This document shows, piece after piece, positions 26,227 through 33,946 of a stretch of DNA of 41,337 bases. The first letter of the stretch is position 1. Every line of letters begins with the position of its first letter. The stretch is from Phycisphaerae bacterium. Its GTDB lineage: Bacteria; Planctomycetota; Phycisphaerae; UBA1845. The DNA lies in the NCBI GenBank assembly GCA_016929015.1, contig JAFGJQ010000061.1, positions 1 through 41,337 of the forward strand. The letters are read 5' to 3'. The translations under genes and the position numbers were made by a program. The notes beneath the pieces were generated by a model that ran no database searches, was not told where the DNA came from, and was given only the letters and a program-made list of their open reading frames with translations.

Positions 26227-28443
26227 CTATCCCCCGTCTCGATACGCTCTGCCCCCCTCGTACAACGCGAGCCGGGCTCGAATGTCGTCCGCCAACTCGG
26301 TGTTGGCTGCCCGCTCGGCCAGTTCGATTGCCCGGCGGGCCACCGCCGCCGCATCCTCCGTTCGTCCCACCTCCGCGTATGCCGCCGCCAGCGTATCCAG
26401 GATGTCCGCGCTGGCTCGATCACCCAGCGTGTCTCGCGTCTGCTCGGCAAGACGCACGGCGTCCGCACCGTTTCGCAGCGATTCGTCCGGCGCGGTCGCC
26501 AGCCACCAGGCCAGATTATTGGCCATCTGAAAACTGCCCGAATTCTGTTCCAAGCCGGCACGAAGCACGCGAATGGCCCCCGCGCGATCGCCAAGGGTCT
26601 GCAGCAACCCACTGAGGCCCAGGACGCACGCTTCACACCCGGGCTCCGCCGCTAGCGCCTCCTCGTACAGCGTTCGGGCCTCCTGAGCTCGGCCCTGTTC
26701 GGCCATGATCAGCGCCAGGTAGGCCCGGGCATCCGCGTAGCCTGGCATCGCTTCCACAGCCTCGCGCAAACACGCCTCACTTTCTCGAAACCGCCCGAGT
26801 CCGCCCAATACGCGCCCCGCCCGGTAACGTTCAGGCGCGTTCTCCGGCTGAAGCTTCAGAAGGACGGCATACTGCTCCCATGCCTCCGCAGGCCGCCCGG
26901 CCTCCCAGTACATCCGGGCCAGCACTGACCGCAAAGCGGGGTTCTCCGGCTCCTCGCCGATCAACTTGTGCAGGATCGTCTCGCCCTCGTCGAGTTGGTT
27001 TGCCTCGAAGTGGGCCCGGGCCTTGAGAAACCCGTTCACCGTCTGAATGTGGTCCTTCGGATTCGAACCTCCCGCCTTACGCAGCAGGGTCAACTCGTCC
27101 GTCTCGGCAGGCGGGGCATAGCCTCCAACGTAACCGAGACCCCCCAGGCGGTCCGCCAGGCCCGCATCGAGAGCACCCGAGCTTGACGCCTGACGCGGCG
27201 ACTGGGCCAGCCCCTCCGAAACCACCGACTCCAGTCGCTCCCGCATGGCCGACAGCCGCTCCGGCTCCTGCTCGGCTAGGTTCGTCTCCTCCTGCGGATC
27301 TTTCCGAACGTCATACAGCTCCGCACGCGGGGCGTGGATGTACTTCCACCCGTCCGACCGAATCGCCCACAGCCGCGAGTAGCCGTAGCTCTCAAACGGC
27401 TCGACAGACTCCCCATATGCCGCCAGCCCCAGGTCCGCCGTCCGGCCGTCCAGCAGTGGCCGCAACGTGCAACCCTGGATGCGCGGCAGCGGCTCCAGAC
27501 CCAACAGGTCCAGGACAGTCGGCGCCACGTCCACTGTCCGCGCCTGGGACGCCACCACCCGACCAGCCGGCACAACGCCCGGTCCCCACATAAGTAACGG
27601 CACCCGCATCGTGCTGTCGTAGACGTAATACCGGTGCGTCAGTTCGTCGTGCTGACCAAGCCCCTCCCCATGATCCCCCACCACCGCTACGAGCGTCCGG
27701 CCATCCAGCTTCAGCCGCCGCAGTTCATCCAGCACACGCCCGATCTGCTCGTCCATGAAGGCCACTTCGCCGAGGTAGGGATGAGGATACTGCTCCTTGA
27801 AACGGTCGGGCGGTCGCCACGGCTGGTGCGGGTCGAAGAAATGCAGCCAGAGGAAGAAGCGCCCGTCGTTGTGCTCGTTCAGCCAGGCAATCGCCCGGTC
27901 GGCAACATCATCGGCCGGTACGCTCTGGTGCCCCATCAGACGGTCCATCTGCTCGCGATAAGTTTCGTCCGGCTTTGCACTTTGGTACGTATCAAACCCC
28001 TGATTCAACCCCCAGATGCCGTCCAGCACAAACGCCGCCACCTCGGCCCCCGTGGCGAAGCCACGCCCCTTGAGCCATTCGGCCAGCGTCGTGATCCCTT
28101 CGTCCGGGACATAGCGGCCGTTGTTCCGCACGCCGTGAACGAAGGGATACGTGCCGGCCAGGATGCTCGTGTGGGCCGGCAACGTGATCGGAGCGACCGT
28201 CGTACATTGGGTGAAACGAGCGCCCTCACGGGCCAGCCGATCCAGGTTGGGAGTTTTGACGAGCTTGTGTCCGTAGCACGCCAGCACGTCCGCCCGCGTC
28301 GTATCCAGCGTAATCAGCAGCACGTTGTGCCGGGAAACGTCAACCGCGCCAGACGGCTTGCCCTGCTCCTCCCGGCAGCCCGCACCCGTCGCCAAGATCC
28401 CCGCCGTCATCCCTATCACCCACGCTCGCGGTTGCATGCTCAT
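26227..28443 (-). CDS. Sulfatase-like TPR lipoprotein 3, Thr at the nucleophile site
   Basis: A 738-residue lipoprotein on the opposite strand, convergent with paralogue 2. Lipobox ATGAGC (Cys23); metal-site strand NVLLITLDTTRAD (Asp47, Asp52); nucleophile loop ITLPAHTSILAG with Thr87; second metal site VVGDHGEGLGQHDE. The C-terminal part of the catalytic domain has the usual DVRKDPQEETNLAEQ close. TPRs occupy about 480-720, including TLGDRASADILDTLAAAYAEV. The start could be the ATG at 28443 or two codons later; the frame is open to 28497 with no signal peptide there. It is the most diverged copy (His-Thr-Ser instead of His-Ala-Ser in the loop), so the three are not a very recent triplication. 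Confidence 0.85.
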   Translation of the reverse strand: MSMQPRAWVIGMTAGILATGAGCREEQGKPSGAVDVSRHNVLLITLDTTRADVLACYGHKLVKTPNLDRLAREGARFTQCTTVAPITLPAHTSILAGTYPFVHGVRNNGRYVPDEGITTLAEWLKGRGFATGAEVAAFVLDGIWGLNQGFDTYQSAKPDETYREQMDRLMGHQSVPADDVADRAIAWLNEHNDGRFFLWLHFFDPHQPWRPPDRFKEQYPHPYLGEVAFMDEQIGRVLDELRRLKLDGRTLVAVVGDHGEGLGQHDELTHRYYVYDSTMRVPLLMWGPGVVPAGRVVASQARTVDVAPTVLDLLGLEPLPRIQGCTLRPLLDGRTADLGLAAYGESVEPFESYGYSRLWAIRSDGWKYIHAPRAELYDVRKDPQEETNLAEQEPERLSAMRERLESVVSEGLAQSPRQASSSGALDAGLADRLGGLGYVGGYAPPAETDELTLLRKAGGSNPKDHIQTVNGFLKARAHFEANQLDEGETILHKLIGEEPENPALRSVLARMYWEAGRPAEAWEQYAVLLKLQPENAPERYRAGRVLGGLGRFRESEACLREAVEAMPGYADARAYLALIMAEQGRAQEARTLYEEALAAEPGCEACVLGLSGLLQTLGDRAGAIRVLRAGLEQNSGSFQMANNLAWWLATAPDESLRNGADAVRLAEQTRDTLGDRASADILDTLAAAYAEVGRTEDAAAVARRAIELAERAANTELADDIRARLALYEGGRAYRDGG

Positions 28444-28805
28444 GATTGCAGTTCCATGGTTCCAAAGGTTGGCCACCCCCAACTGAGGGCCGGTCAACTG
28501 AAGCTAACCACTCTTCGCCTAGCTGCACCAATGCCAGAAGGAATCTAGGCACCTGCCACACTGATTCGCAGGCTCATCGTTGTGCAAATGTCCGGCCTCT
28601 TCGTGGCCCATCCAGGTTCCTGCACCTGCTCGGGCGCATGTCCTCCTCATACTGGGCGATGACTCCCTGATGAATCTCCTCCTACACCTACCAGGGCGTG
28701 GATACTCCCGACAGGGTATTTACTCGGTTCATCCTGGAGTCCTCCACACCCACATGGACGCGTGTGGTCCTATCCCCACGCCCACTTGTCGGCCGCGGAA
28801 CCCGG

Positions 28806-29049
28806 GGCCGGCTTCAGCCGGCCAGTCAGTGCCCCCGGCTTCAGCCGGGGGAAGCCAACTCCCCTCATTCCCCCTCTCTCTTTTCTCTCTCTTGCAGCCG
28901 GCTTCAGCCGGCTGCTCTAGCGTCTATACCACCTGCCTGGCAAGCCGGCTGAAGCCGGCTCCTGAATATGAAGAAGGGAACAAGCGAGTTGGATGACCCA
29001 CCAACCCCCACCTGAAGGTGGGAGCATTGGCCGGTCGGCTAAAGCCGAC
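28806..29049. repeat. Array of six REP-like palindromes
   Basis: Perfect palindromes with a 2-base centre: 28806-28823 (GGCCGGCT-TC-AGCCGGCC), 28832-28851 (CCCCCGGCT-TC-AGCCGGGGG), 28894-28915 (10-base arms), 28943-28960 (AGCCGGCT-GA-AGCCGGCT), 29007-29022 (CCCACCT-GA-AGGTGGG) and 29034-29049 (GTCGGCT-AA-AGCCGAC). Five of six share a GGCT-NN-AGCC core. The first three have TC at the centre and the next two GA, so orientation flips midway. The arms differ but stay complementary, so the hairpin rather than the exact sequence seems to be kept. No associated transposase is in the window. Confidence 0.8.
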
Positions 29050-29135
29050 TACACGGTTCCGGCCGGAGAACCAGCCAAACACCCGCGTCCCTTCCGCTAG
29101 ATACCTGGGGACTTCGACTCCCACCAAAGGAGCGA

Positions 29136-29157
29136 GGTCGGCCCAGTAGGGCCGACC
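29136..29157. terminator. Hairpin with T-rich flank, possible terminator
   Basis: GGTCGGCCC-AGTA-GGGCCGACC, 9-base arms. On the plus strand it is followed by CCGCCTTTT, and AAAGG on the left can extend the stem, so it could stop transcripts from either side. It lies about 70 bases downstream of the stop of the minus-strand PEP-CTERM gene. Confidence 0.4.
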
Positions 29158-29224
29158 CCGCCTTTTCGTTCATCTGGTTCTGTCGGAGGCCCAATGCCTC
29201 CTTCATCGCCCAGGCCGCGTTCGC

Positions 29225-29794
29225 TTAGCGACGGCGGATCAGGGCCAGACCACCGAGGGCCAGCAGCGCCAGGGACGCCGGCTCCGGAATCTGGTGGATC
29301 AAGATGGCCGGAGCCGCGAAGTCGATCACGTAGGCGATCGAGTTCGCCTGCGCCACGAACGCCTCGCCGGCCAGATCGTCCACCGTCAGCAGCGTGTCGC
29401 TCGGGATACCGGTGCAGTGGATGAGCACGCCGATCAGCATGTAGTCACCCGGAGGCAGAATGTCCGGACCCGTGTACGGGTACGGATAGACCTCAAACTG
29501 GTACTCGTTCAACTGAGTGGCACCATTGCCGGTCAGCAGATACTGCTCGGGGCCCGCCACTGCCTCTTCGAAAGTGAAGTCATCAACCATGGGCGGATCC
29601 GTGTCGAAGCCCATCTTGCTGGTGAACAGGCCTTCCTCAGTGACGCCGGTCACCCACAGCTCGATCATGACCGTGTCCGACCCTTGCAGAACCACTTCCG
29701 GCACGGCCGCCCCGCCAACGCGGAACTCCAGAGCCGCACCAAACGCGGTGCTGGCCATACCCAGAACCAGAACCATTGCCAACAGCTTCTTCAT
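29225..29794 (-). CDS. PEP-CTERM sorting-domain protein
   Basis: A 189-residue secreted protein of unknown role. It has a signal peptide (MKKLLAMVLVLGMASTAFGA) and a single beta-rich domain paralogous to that of the protein at 15005-15925. The C-terminus is a classic PEP-CTERM signal: IPEPASLALLALGGLALIRRR (Pro-Glu-Pro, hydrophobic helix, Arg cluster), normally cut by an exosortase. No exosortase gene is in the window. A strong AGGAGG-type site lies about 9 bases before the ATG. Unlike its paralogue it has no poly-Gly or Asp-rich calcium segment between domain and anchor. Confidence 0.9.
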   Translation of the reverse strand: MKKLLAMVLVLGMASTAFGAALEFRVGGAAVPEVVLQGSDTVMIELWVTGVTEEGLFTSKMGFDTDPPMVDDFTFEEAVAGPEQYLLTGNGATQLNEYQFEVYPYPYTGPDILPPGDYMLIGVLIHCTGIPSDTLLTVDDLAGEAFVAQANSIAYVIDFAAPAILIHQIPEPASLALLALGGLALIRRR

Positions 29795-29918
29795 AGTTTA
29801 CTCCTCCTCTTTCTTTCCTCTGCGGCCCTTCGCCCTCCATGTCTATCTGGCGAATCGGCTGGGCCTTGGAACCATGAAACTCGCGTTTACGAGAACCTCT
29901 GTTCTCACACCACCGGCT

Positions 29919-29948
29919 CGGGTGCCCGGGTACCGCCCCGGGCACCCG
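29919..29948 (-). terminator. Strong hairpin after the dockerin-like gene
   Basis: CGGGTGCCCGGG-TACCGC-CCCGGGCACCCG, 12-base perfect arms with a 6-base loop, 28 bases after the stop of the minus-strand gene at 29976. No T-run follows on the minus strand, so it may act as a U-less terminator or as a 3'-end stabiliser. Confidence 0.45.
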
Positions 29949-29975
29949 ACCGGCTTGAAATCACTCAACTCAACC

Positions 29976-31235
29976 TCACGGGCAGACCGGCGCCGCCTGG
30001 ATCAGGCCGACCGTACTGTAGCTGGAGGTCAGCCACGACCGGTCGTTGGCGTTGATCTTGCCCTTGTTCGCCGGACCGGTGATACGGATGTCGTACTGTG
30101 TCGCCTGCGCTGCCGTCGGCGTCGTCGTGTAGTTGTCGATCAACCGGGACAGGTCGTTGGCATTCACGTTCTGCCAGTTGCCAAGCACGCCATCCGGCCG
30201 GACGTTACCGAACGACGCGGCAAAGTCAAAGTCGCGGTCACCCGTCAGGTCGCCGCCGTCCGCGCTCTTGACGGTGTCCGAAATCACCACGGTGTAGTGA
30301 TCGTGCTGCGAAGCCTGGTTGTAGCCGTTCGGGATCGCGCCCGCCGCCCACGTCAGCGTCACAGTCGTGCCGCTGACCGTCGCGGTGGCCGGAGCCGGCG
30401 GCGTGTTCACGTGGCCGCAAATGGTGACCTTGGACGGATCCAGCGTCAGCGGATCAATTCCGATCGGCGCGGTGTCAAACGTCAACTCGGTGACCGAGCC
30501 TTCGCGCGTCTCGATCGGAGCCCGCGTCTGCGGAGCCAGCGGGATCGACAAGCCGAGTTTGGTGCCGGTCCAGTTGACGCTGGTTCCGTGATCCTTCCAA
30601 CTCTTCACGTTGTCAACGATCGTGATGTCCGTGGGCGTCACGCCGATCGTCAGCGTGTACGTCGGCGTGCCGGCCAGCATGTTGGCCGCCGAAACGGTGT
30701 ACGGCGGGGCCGACGGCTGGGAGGCCGGGTCGATCAGGTTCGCAAACCCGTTCGAAATCTGGAACACGTGGTCGCCGTTCGCCAGGGCCGACGTGTCCAG
30801 CACGATCGTGGCAACGGTGACCTCAGTGAGGCCGACGCCCGCCACAACGGTGCCCGTCGGATAGGCCGGGCTGGTGCCCGTGTAGTTGATGGTGTTCTGG
30901 CCGCCGCCGATCTGAAGCAGCGTGGTCGCGCCGCTCAGGGTGCCGCCGAAGCCCGCCGGGTTGGTCAGACCCTCGTTCTTCACGAACGACGTCAGCGTGG
31001 TGGTAGCCTGGTTCGAGGCCAGCGGAACACCCGCCGGAACATCCAGATCAAACCCGAACAGAGCCAGACCGCCCTCACCGGCGGTCGGGGTCACGAGCGC
31101 CTTGACCTCCAGGGTCGCAGTGCCCGGCGCCTGCGGCCCGACAGGGCCTACCAGGCTCAGTGCAACATCACCGGCATTGGCCACAACACCTGTGACCAGC
31201 ACCGCACAAGCAGCCATCATCAGAACTTTCTTCAT
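29976..31235 (-). CDS. Secreted protein with a dockerin-like C-terminus
   Basis: A 419-residue secreted protein of unknown role. Signal peptide MKKVLMMAACAVLVTGVVANA. The body has two beta-rich regions, the first with a cohesin-like feel (LALFGFDLDVPAGV, TVATIVLDTSALANGDH), the second with Ig/fibronectin-like strands (TVSGTTVTLTWAAG). The end resembles a type I dockerin or Asp-rich duplicated motif: GGDLTGDRDFDF, NVNANDLSRLIDNY, then GKINANDRSWLTSSYS. There is no PEP-CTERM tail. The start at 31235 has a strong AAGGAGG site; the frame is open to 31310 but the signal peptide begins here. A good promoter is at 31310-31338. Confidence 0.82.
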   Translation of the reverse strand: MKKVLMMAACAVLVTGVVANAGDVALSLVGPVGPQAPGTATLEVKALVTPTAGEGGLALFGFDLDVPAGVPLASNQATTTLTSFVKNEGLTNPAGFGGTLSGATTLLQIGGGQNTINYTGTSPAYPTGTVVAGVGLTEVTVATIVLDTSALANGDHVFQISNGFANLIDPASQPSAPPYTVSAANMLAGTPTYTLTIGVTPTDITIVDNVKSWKDHGTSVNWTGTKLGLSIPLAPQTRAPIETREGSVTELTFDTAPIGIDPLTLDPSKVTICGHVNTPPAPATATVSGTTVTLTWAAGAIPNGYNQASQHDHYTVVISDTVKSADGGDLTGDRDFDFAASFGNVRPDGVLGNWQNVNANDLSRLIDNYTTTPTAAQATQYDIRITGPANKGKINANDRSWLTSSYSTVGLIQAAPVCP

Positions 31236-31309
31236 GTGGAATCCTCCTTCGGAGCCCTGGAGAGCACGAAACAAGTGAGGTTGCGCGTATTCTGTGCTCT
31301 TCGTGTTCA

Positions 31310-31338
31310 ATGGTAGCGGAACCTGCCCCTTCGGTCAA
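31310..31338 (-). promoter_or_regulatory. Sigma70-type promoter for the dockerin-like gene
   Basis: Minus strand: TTGACC (31333-31338, 5/6), exactly 17 bases, TACCAT (31310-31315, 4/6). Transcription would begin near 31303, giving a leader of about 68 bases. Just upstream is GATAC-TTC-GTATC (31345-31357), a possible operator. Confidence 0.6.
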
Positions 31339-31803
31339 GCTACCGATACTTCGTATCATGACTACAGACGACGCCCCATAACCCGCTCCCTCCCGAGCCA
31401 AGTTGTGCGCATCGTCGGCAGTTCTACAGCGTTCCTATAAGAATCTCTCTCCCAGCGCTCACCGGACACCCCGATGAACGTCCGAGAAGAAAGTCGGCCG
31501 GGTGGGACCGGGCTTCGGAAGTGACTACCTTCTCCCGCCGGGCCTCCTTCTCCTCCTGGTATTTTGTACCCGAACCACCTCCCGCAACGCAAGCCCGAAA
31601 TCATGAAAAATCAATGAAACATCCGTGATTCTACCGATCGCTATCGCGAGCAAGGTATACATGAGACGACGACCCCATACGCCTGGATTAATTCGCGGCA
31701 ACTCCCTTATAGAAAAACGTTTAAGACGATAATCATACCCTAACATAATCCGCAGATTTCAGTGCCGCTGACTCCCACGCCCTCTTTGCCACGCCCCACC
31801 GCG

Positions 31804-31832
31804 TTCCCGACCGTCCCGTCATCCGCTATGCT
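31804..31832 (+). promoter_or_regulatory. Weak promoter candidate for the ABC1-kinase gene
   Basis: TTCCCG (31804-31809), 17 bases, TATGCT (31827-31832). Box matches are only partial, so this is tentative. The leader would be about 80 bases. Confidence 0.3.
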
Positions 31833-31919
31833 GACGCTCGCGGAGCCCCGATCGAGCCGTCCCCGAGCCCGGCTTGGGCCGCTGACCCGATCACGCTCCG
31901 CCGCAACAGGACGGGGCCC

Positions 31920-33617
31920 ATGACACCATTTCAGCTCACCCGTAGCGTCCGAAGCCTCAACCGCCTGCAACACATTGTGCGCGTGCTTACGCAACACGGA
32001 TTCGGACACGTGGTCGACCGCCTGAACCTCGGCCGGTACGTCTCCGTGCTGGGCACGCGAGGACGACGACCGAAGGACGAGCCCGTGCCGTCCAGCGCCG
32101 CCGCCATCGGCCGGCGCCTCGCTCGCGTCTGCGAAGAGCTCGGGCCCACTTTCGTAAAGCTGGCGCAGACGCTCACCACGCGGCCCGATCTCATCCCGCT
32201 CGAAACGCTCCACGAGCTGCGCGGCCTGCAGGACCAGGTGGCGCCGTTCGATACGGCCATCGCACGCCGCATCATCGAGGACGAACTCGAGATGCCCGTG
32301 ACGGAGGCATTCCGCGACATGGAAGAGTCGCCCTTCGCCTGCGGCTCCATCGGACAGGTCTACCGCGCCACCACGCTGGACGGCATGGATGTAGTGGTGA
32401 AGGTGCGACGCCCGGACATTGAACGCATCGTCGCCCTGGACATGCACATCCTGAACTGGTTCGCCGAGACGGCCGAGTACCTGCTGCCCGAGTTGCGTTC
32501 GTATCGACCCCGTCAGCTTGTGCAGGAGTTGGCGGAAACGCTGCGCCGTGAGATGGACTTCATCAGCGAAGCCTCGGCCACCGCCCGCATCGGCAAAGCC
32601 CTCGCCGACCAGGAAGGCGTGTGCGTGCCCATGGTCCGCTGGGACCTCACCGGCCCCCGCGTCCTGACCCTCGAGAAGCTGTCCGGCCGGAACCTGGAAG
32701 CCCTGCTCAGCGACGGTGACGCCACCATCGACCGCAAGCGCCTGGCCACCCGGCTGGCCGAGGCGTACCTCAAGCAGTTCTTCGAGGTCGGCGTGTTCCA
32801 CGCCGATCCTCACCCGGGCAACATCCTCGTCAGCCCGCCCGACACCGTGGGCCTCATCGACTTCGGCCAGGTGGGCGTGCTGACGGACGAGCAGTCCACG
32901 CTCTTCCTGCTGCTCATTCTCGGCGTGGTAAATCGCGATCCGGAGATGATCGTGGAGGTGCTCGACGACCTGGACTCGCTCGGACCCGACACCGACCGCG
33001 CGCAGCTTTCGCGGACCATCCGGTTGCTGCTCGACAAATACTACGGCCTGCCGCTCAAGCGGCTGGACCTATCAGTGGTCTTCAGCGAAGCGACCGAGAT
33101 CATTCGTGCCAACGACGTGTCCATCCCCACGAACGTCATGATGCTGGTCAAGGCGCTGGCCACCGTCAGCGGAGTGGCCATGCGGCTGGATCCGGAACTC
33201 AACCTCATCGCCCTGCTCAAGCCCCGGATGCGGCGAATGGTGACCGACCGGCTGAACCCCGCCAAGCTCGCCAAGGGCGCGGGCCTGGCTCTGTGGCAGG
33301 TTCTGGGCGTCCTGCGTTCGGCTCCGGGACAGATTAAAGCCATACTGAGGCAATTCTCCCGCGGAACCTGGGAAATGAAGGTCCGCCATGAGAACCTGGA
33401 GCGCCTGACGACCGAACTGGACCACTCCAGCAACCGACTGGCCATGTCCATCCTCATCGCCGCAATCATCGTGGGCAGCTCCGTGGTCGTCAGCACCACG
33501 GGCGAATTGCCCTATGGCATTCCACTGCGGCTTCTGGGCGTGGTGGGGTATCTCATTGCGGCGGCGCTTGGACTCGTGTTGATCTGGGCCATCTTCCGAA
33601 GCGGCCGACTCCGGTAA
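31920..33617 (+). CDS. ABC1/UbiB (AarF) family protein kinase-like protein
   Basis: Atypical kinase/ATPase-fold protein of 565 residues linked in other bacteria to ubiquinone or lipid metabolism. Seen: the KxGQ-like motif as FVKLAQTLTTRPDLIP, the nucleotide loop ACGSIGQVYRA (in place of a Gly-rich loop), the catalytic Lys in VVVKVRRPDIE, the catalytic loop HADPHPGNI, and the metal motif LIDFGQVG. Two hydrophobic helices end the protein (about 505-525 and 535-560), the usual UbiB membrane anchor. Downstream partner genes for quinone synthesis are not visible, so the exact role here is open. About 300 bases separate it from the next gene, including a terminator, so it is probably monocistronic. 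Confidence 0.92.
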   Translation: MTPFQLTRSVRSLNRLQHIVRVLTQHGFGHVVDRLNLGRYVSVLGTRGRRPKDEPVPSSAAAIGRRLARVCEELGPTFVKLAQTLTTRPDLIPLETLHELRGLQDQVAPFDTAIARRIIEDELEMPVTEAFRDMEESPFACGSIGQVYRATTLDGMDVVVKVRRPDIERIVALDMHILNWFAETAEYLLPELRSYRPRQLVQELAETLRREMDFISEASATARIGKALADQEGVCVPMVRWDLTGPRVLTLEKLSGRNLEALLSDGDATIDRKRLATRLAEAYLKQFFEVGVFHADPHPGNILVSPPDTVGLIDFGQVGVLTDEQSTLFLLLILGVVNRDPEMIVEVLDDLDSLGPDTDRAQLSRTIRLLLDKYYGLPLKRLDLSVVFSEATEIIRANDVSIPTNVMMLVKALATVSGVAMRLDPELNLIALLKPRMRRMVTDRLNPAKLAKGAGLALWQVLGVLRSAPGQIKAILRQFSRGTWEMKVRHENLERLTTELDHSSNRLAMSILIAAIIVGSSVVVSTTGELPYGIPLRLLGVVGYLIAAALGLVLIWAIFRSGRLR

Positions 33618-33760
33618 TCCAGACGTCGGCTGTACTCGGACCCCCAGGATAATGTGTCCCGATATCCAAACACCCGATATATCACAGGCTCTCGGAGGCG
33701 TGCGGGGGCGTCCGGGGGAAGAATTTGGGCATTTGGCTAGAAGAAACCATGAAAAAACAG

Positions 33761-33789
33761 TTGATTCCGGGGCCGAATGATTCTATAAA
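33761..33789 (+). promoter_or_regulatory. Strong sigma70-type promoter ahead of the barrel operon
   Basis: TTGATT (33761-33766, 4/6), exactly 17 bases, TATAAA (33784-33789, 5/6). Transcription would start near 33795. This is one of the best promoters in the window. Confidence 0.68.
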
Positions 33790-33793
33790 GATC

Positions 33794-33877
33794 ATGGAAG
33801 CTGTCGTGTCCCCTTTCAACAGCCCCGTGTTCCTTCCCCGAGGAGCACGGGGCCAATTTTTTCGGACGAGCCGGTAA
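33794..33877 (+). CDS. Possible 27-codon leader ORF
   Basis: An ATG at or within a few bases of the predicted transcription start opens a frame of 27 codons, MEAVVSPFNSPVFLPRGARG..., ending in TAA at 33875-33877. It runs across the whole terminator hairpin, so ribosome movement could affect its folding. There is no ribosome binding site, so translation would have to be leaderless. No run of regulatory codons is evident. It may be chance. Confidence 0.25.
   Translation: MEAVVSPFNSPVFLPRGARGQFFRTSR
33822..33862 (+). terminator. Intrinsic terminator inside the leader
   Basis: GCCCCGTG (33822-33829), a 16-base loop, CACGGGGC (33846-33853), then CAA and six T (33857-33862). It lies only about 30-65 bases after the promoter and before the barrel gene, so it would end a short RNA of roughly 67 bases unless overridden. 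Confidence 0.75.
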
Positions 33878-33946
33878 TGCCTTGATTGTTCGGTCGCTCG
33901 AGACCACCATGCTGACGTGAGGCCGATGGGCCAGGTGCGGTCAGAC

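Larger units (their letters stand above)
28444..29224. other. Intergenic region with a cluster of palindromic repeats
   Basis: About 780 bases without a convincing gene. The left third (28444-28800) shows nothing recognisable. The middle (28806-29049) has six short palindromes listed separately. A C/T-rich run lies at about 28861-28893. The right end has a hairpin (29136-29157) with T-rich flank. Short open frames here are interrupted by the palindromes and have no recognisable product. Confidence 0.6.
31236..31919. other. Intergenic region between divergent genes
   Basis: About 680 bases. Near the left end is the promoter for the dockerin-like gene (31310-31338) with a small inverted repeat (31345-31357). 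The centre (about 31540-31740) is clearly more A/T-rich than the surroundings; I could not assign it. The right end has a weak promoter for the ABC1-kinase gene (31804-31832). Short open frames on the minus strand (for example 31525-31746) have no recognisable product. Confidence 0.55.
33618..33946 (+). other. Leader region of the barrel operon
   Basis: About 330 bases between the ABC1 kinase and the barrel gene. The first 140 bases hold a direct repeat of CCCGATAT (near 33658 and 33671) and no gene. The rest is organised as promoter (33761-33789), short ORF (33794-33877), intrinsic terminator (33822-33862), then about 65 bases to the gene. See the separate entries. Confidence 0.6.

Noticed and set aside
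28580-28996. Plus-strand open frame of 138 codons in the palindrome region
   Set aside because: Its translation repeats PASAG-type words only because it crosses the palindromes.
28806-29049. CRISPR array
   Set aside because: The units are self-palindromic with varying arms and irregular spacing; there are no identical direct repeats with unique spacers and no cas genes.
31525-31746. Minus-strand open frame of 73 codons in the A/T-rich patch
   Set aside because: It includes a plausible hydrophobic stretch (LMYTLLAIAIG) but no recognised family, and the end is an Arg run; not enough to call a gene.
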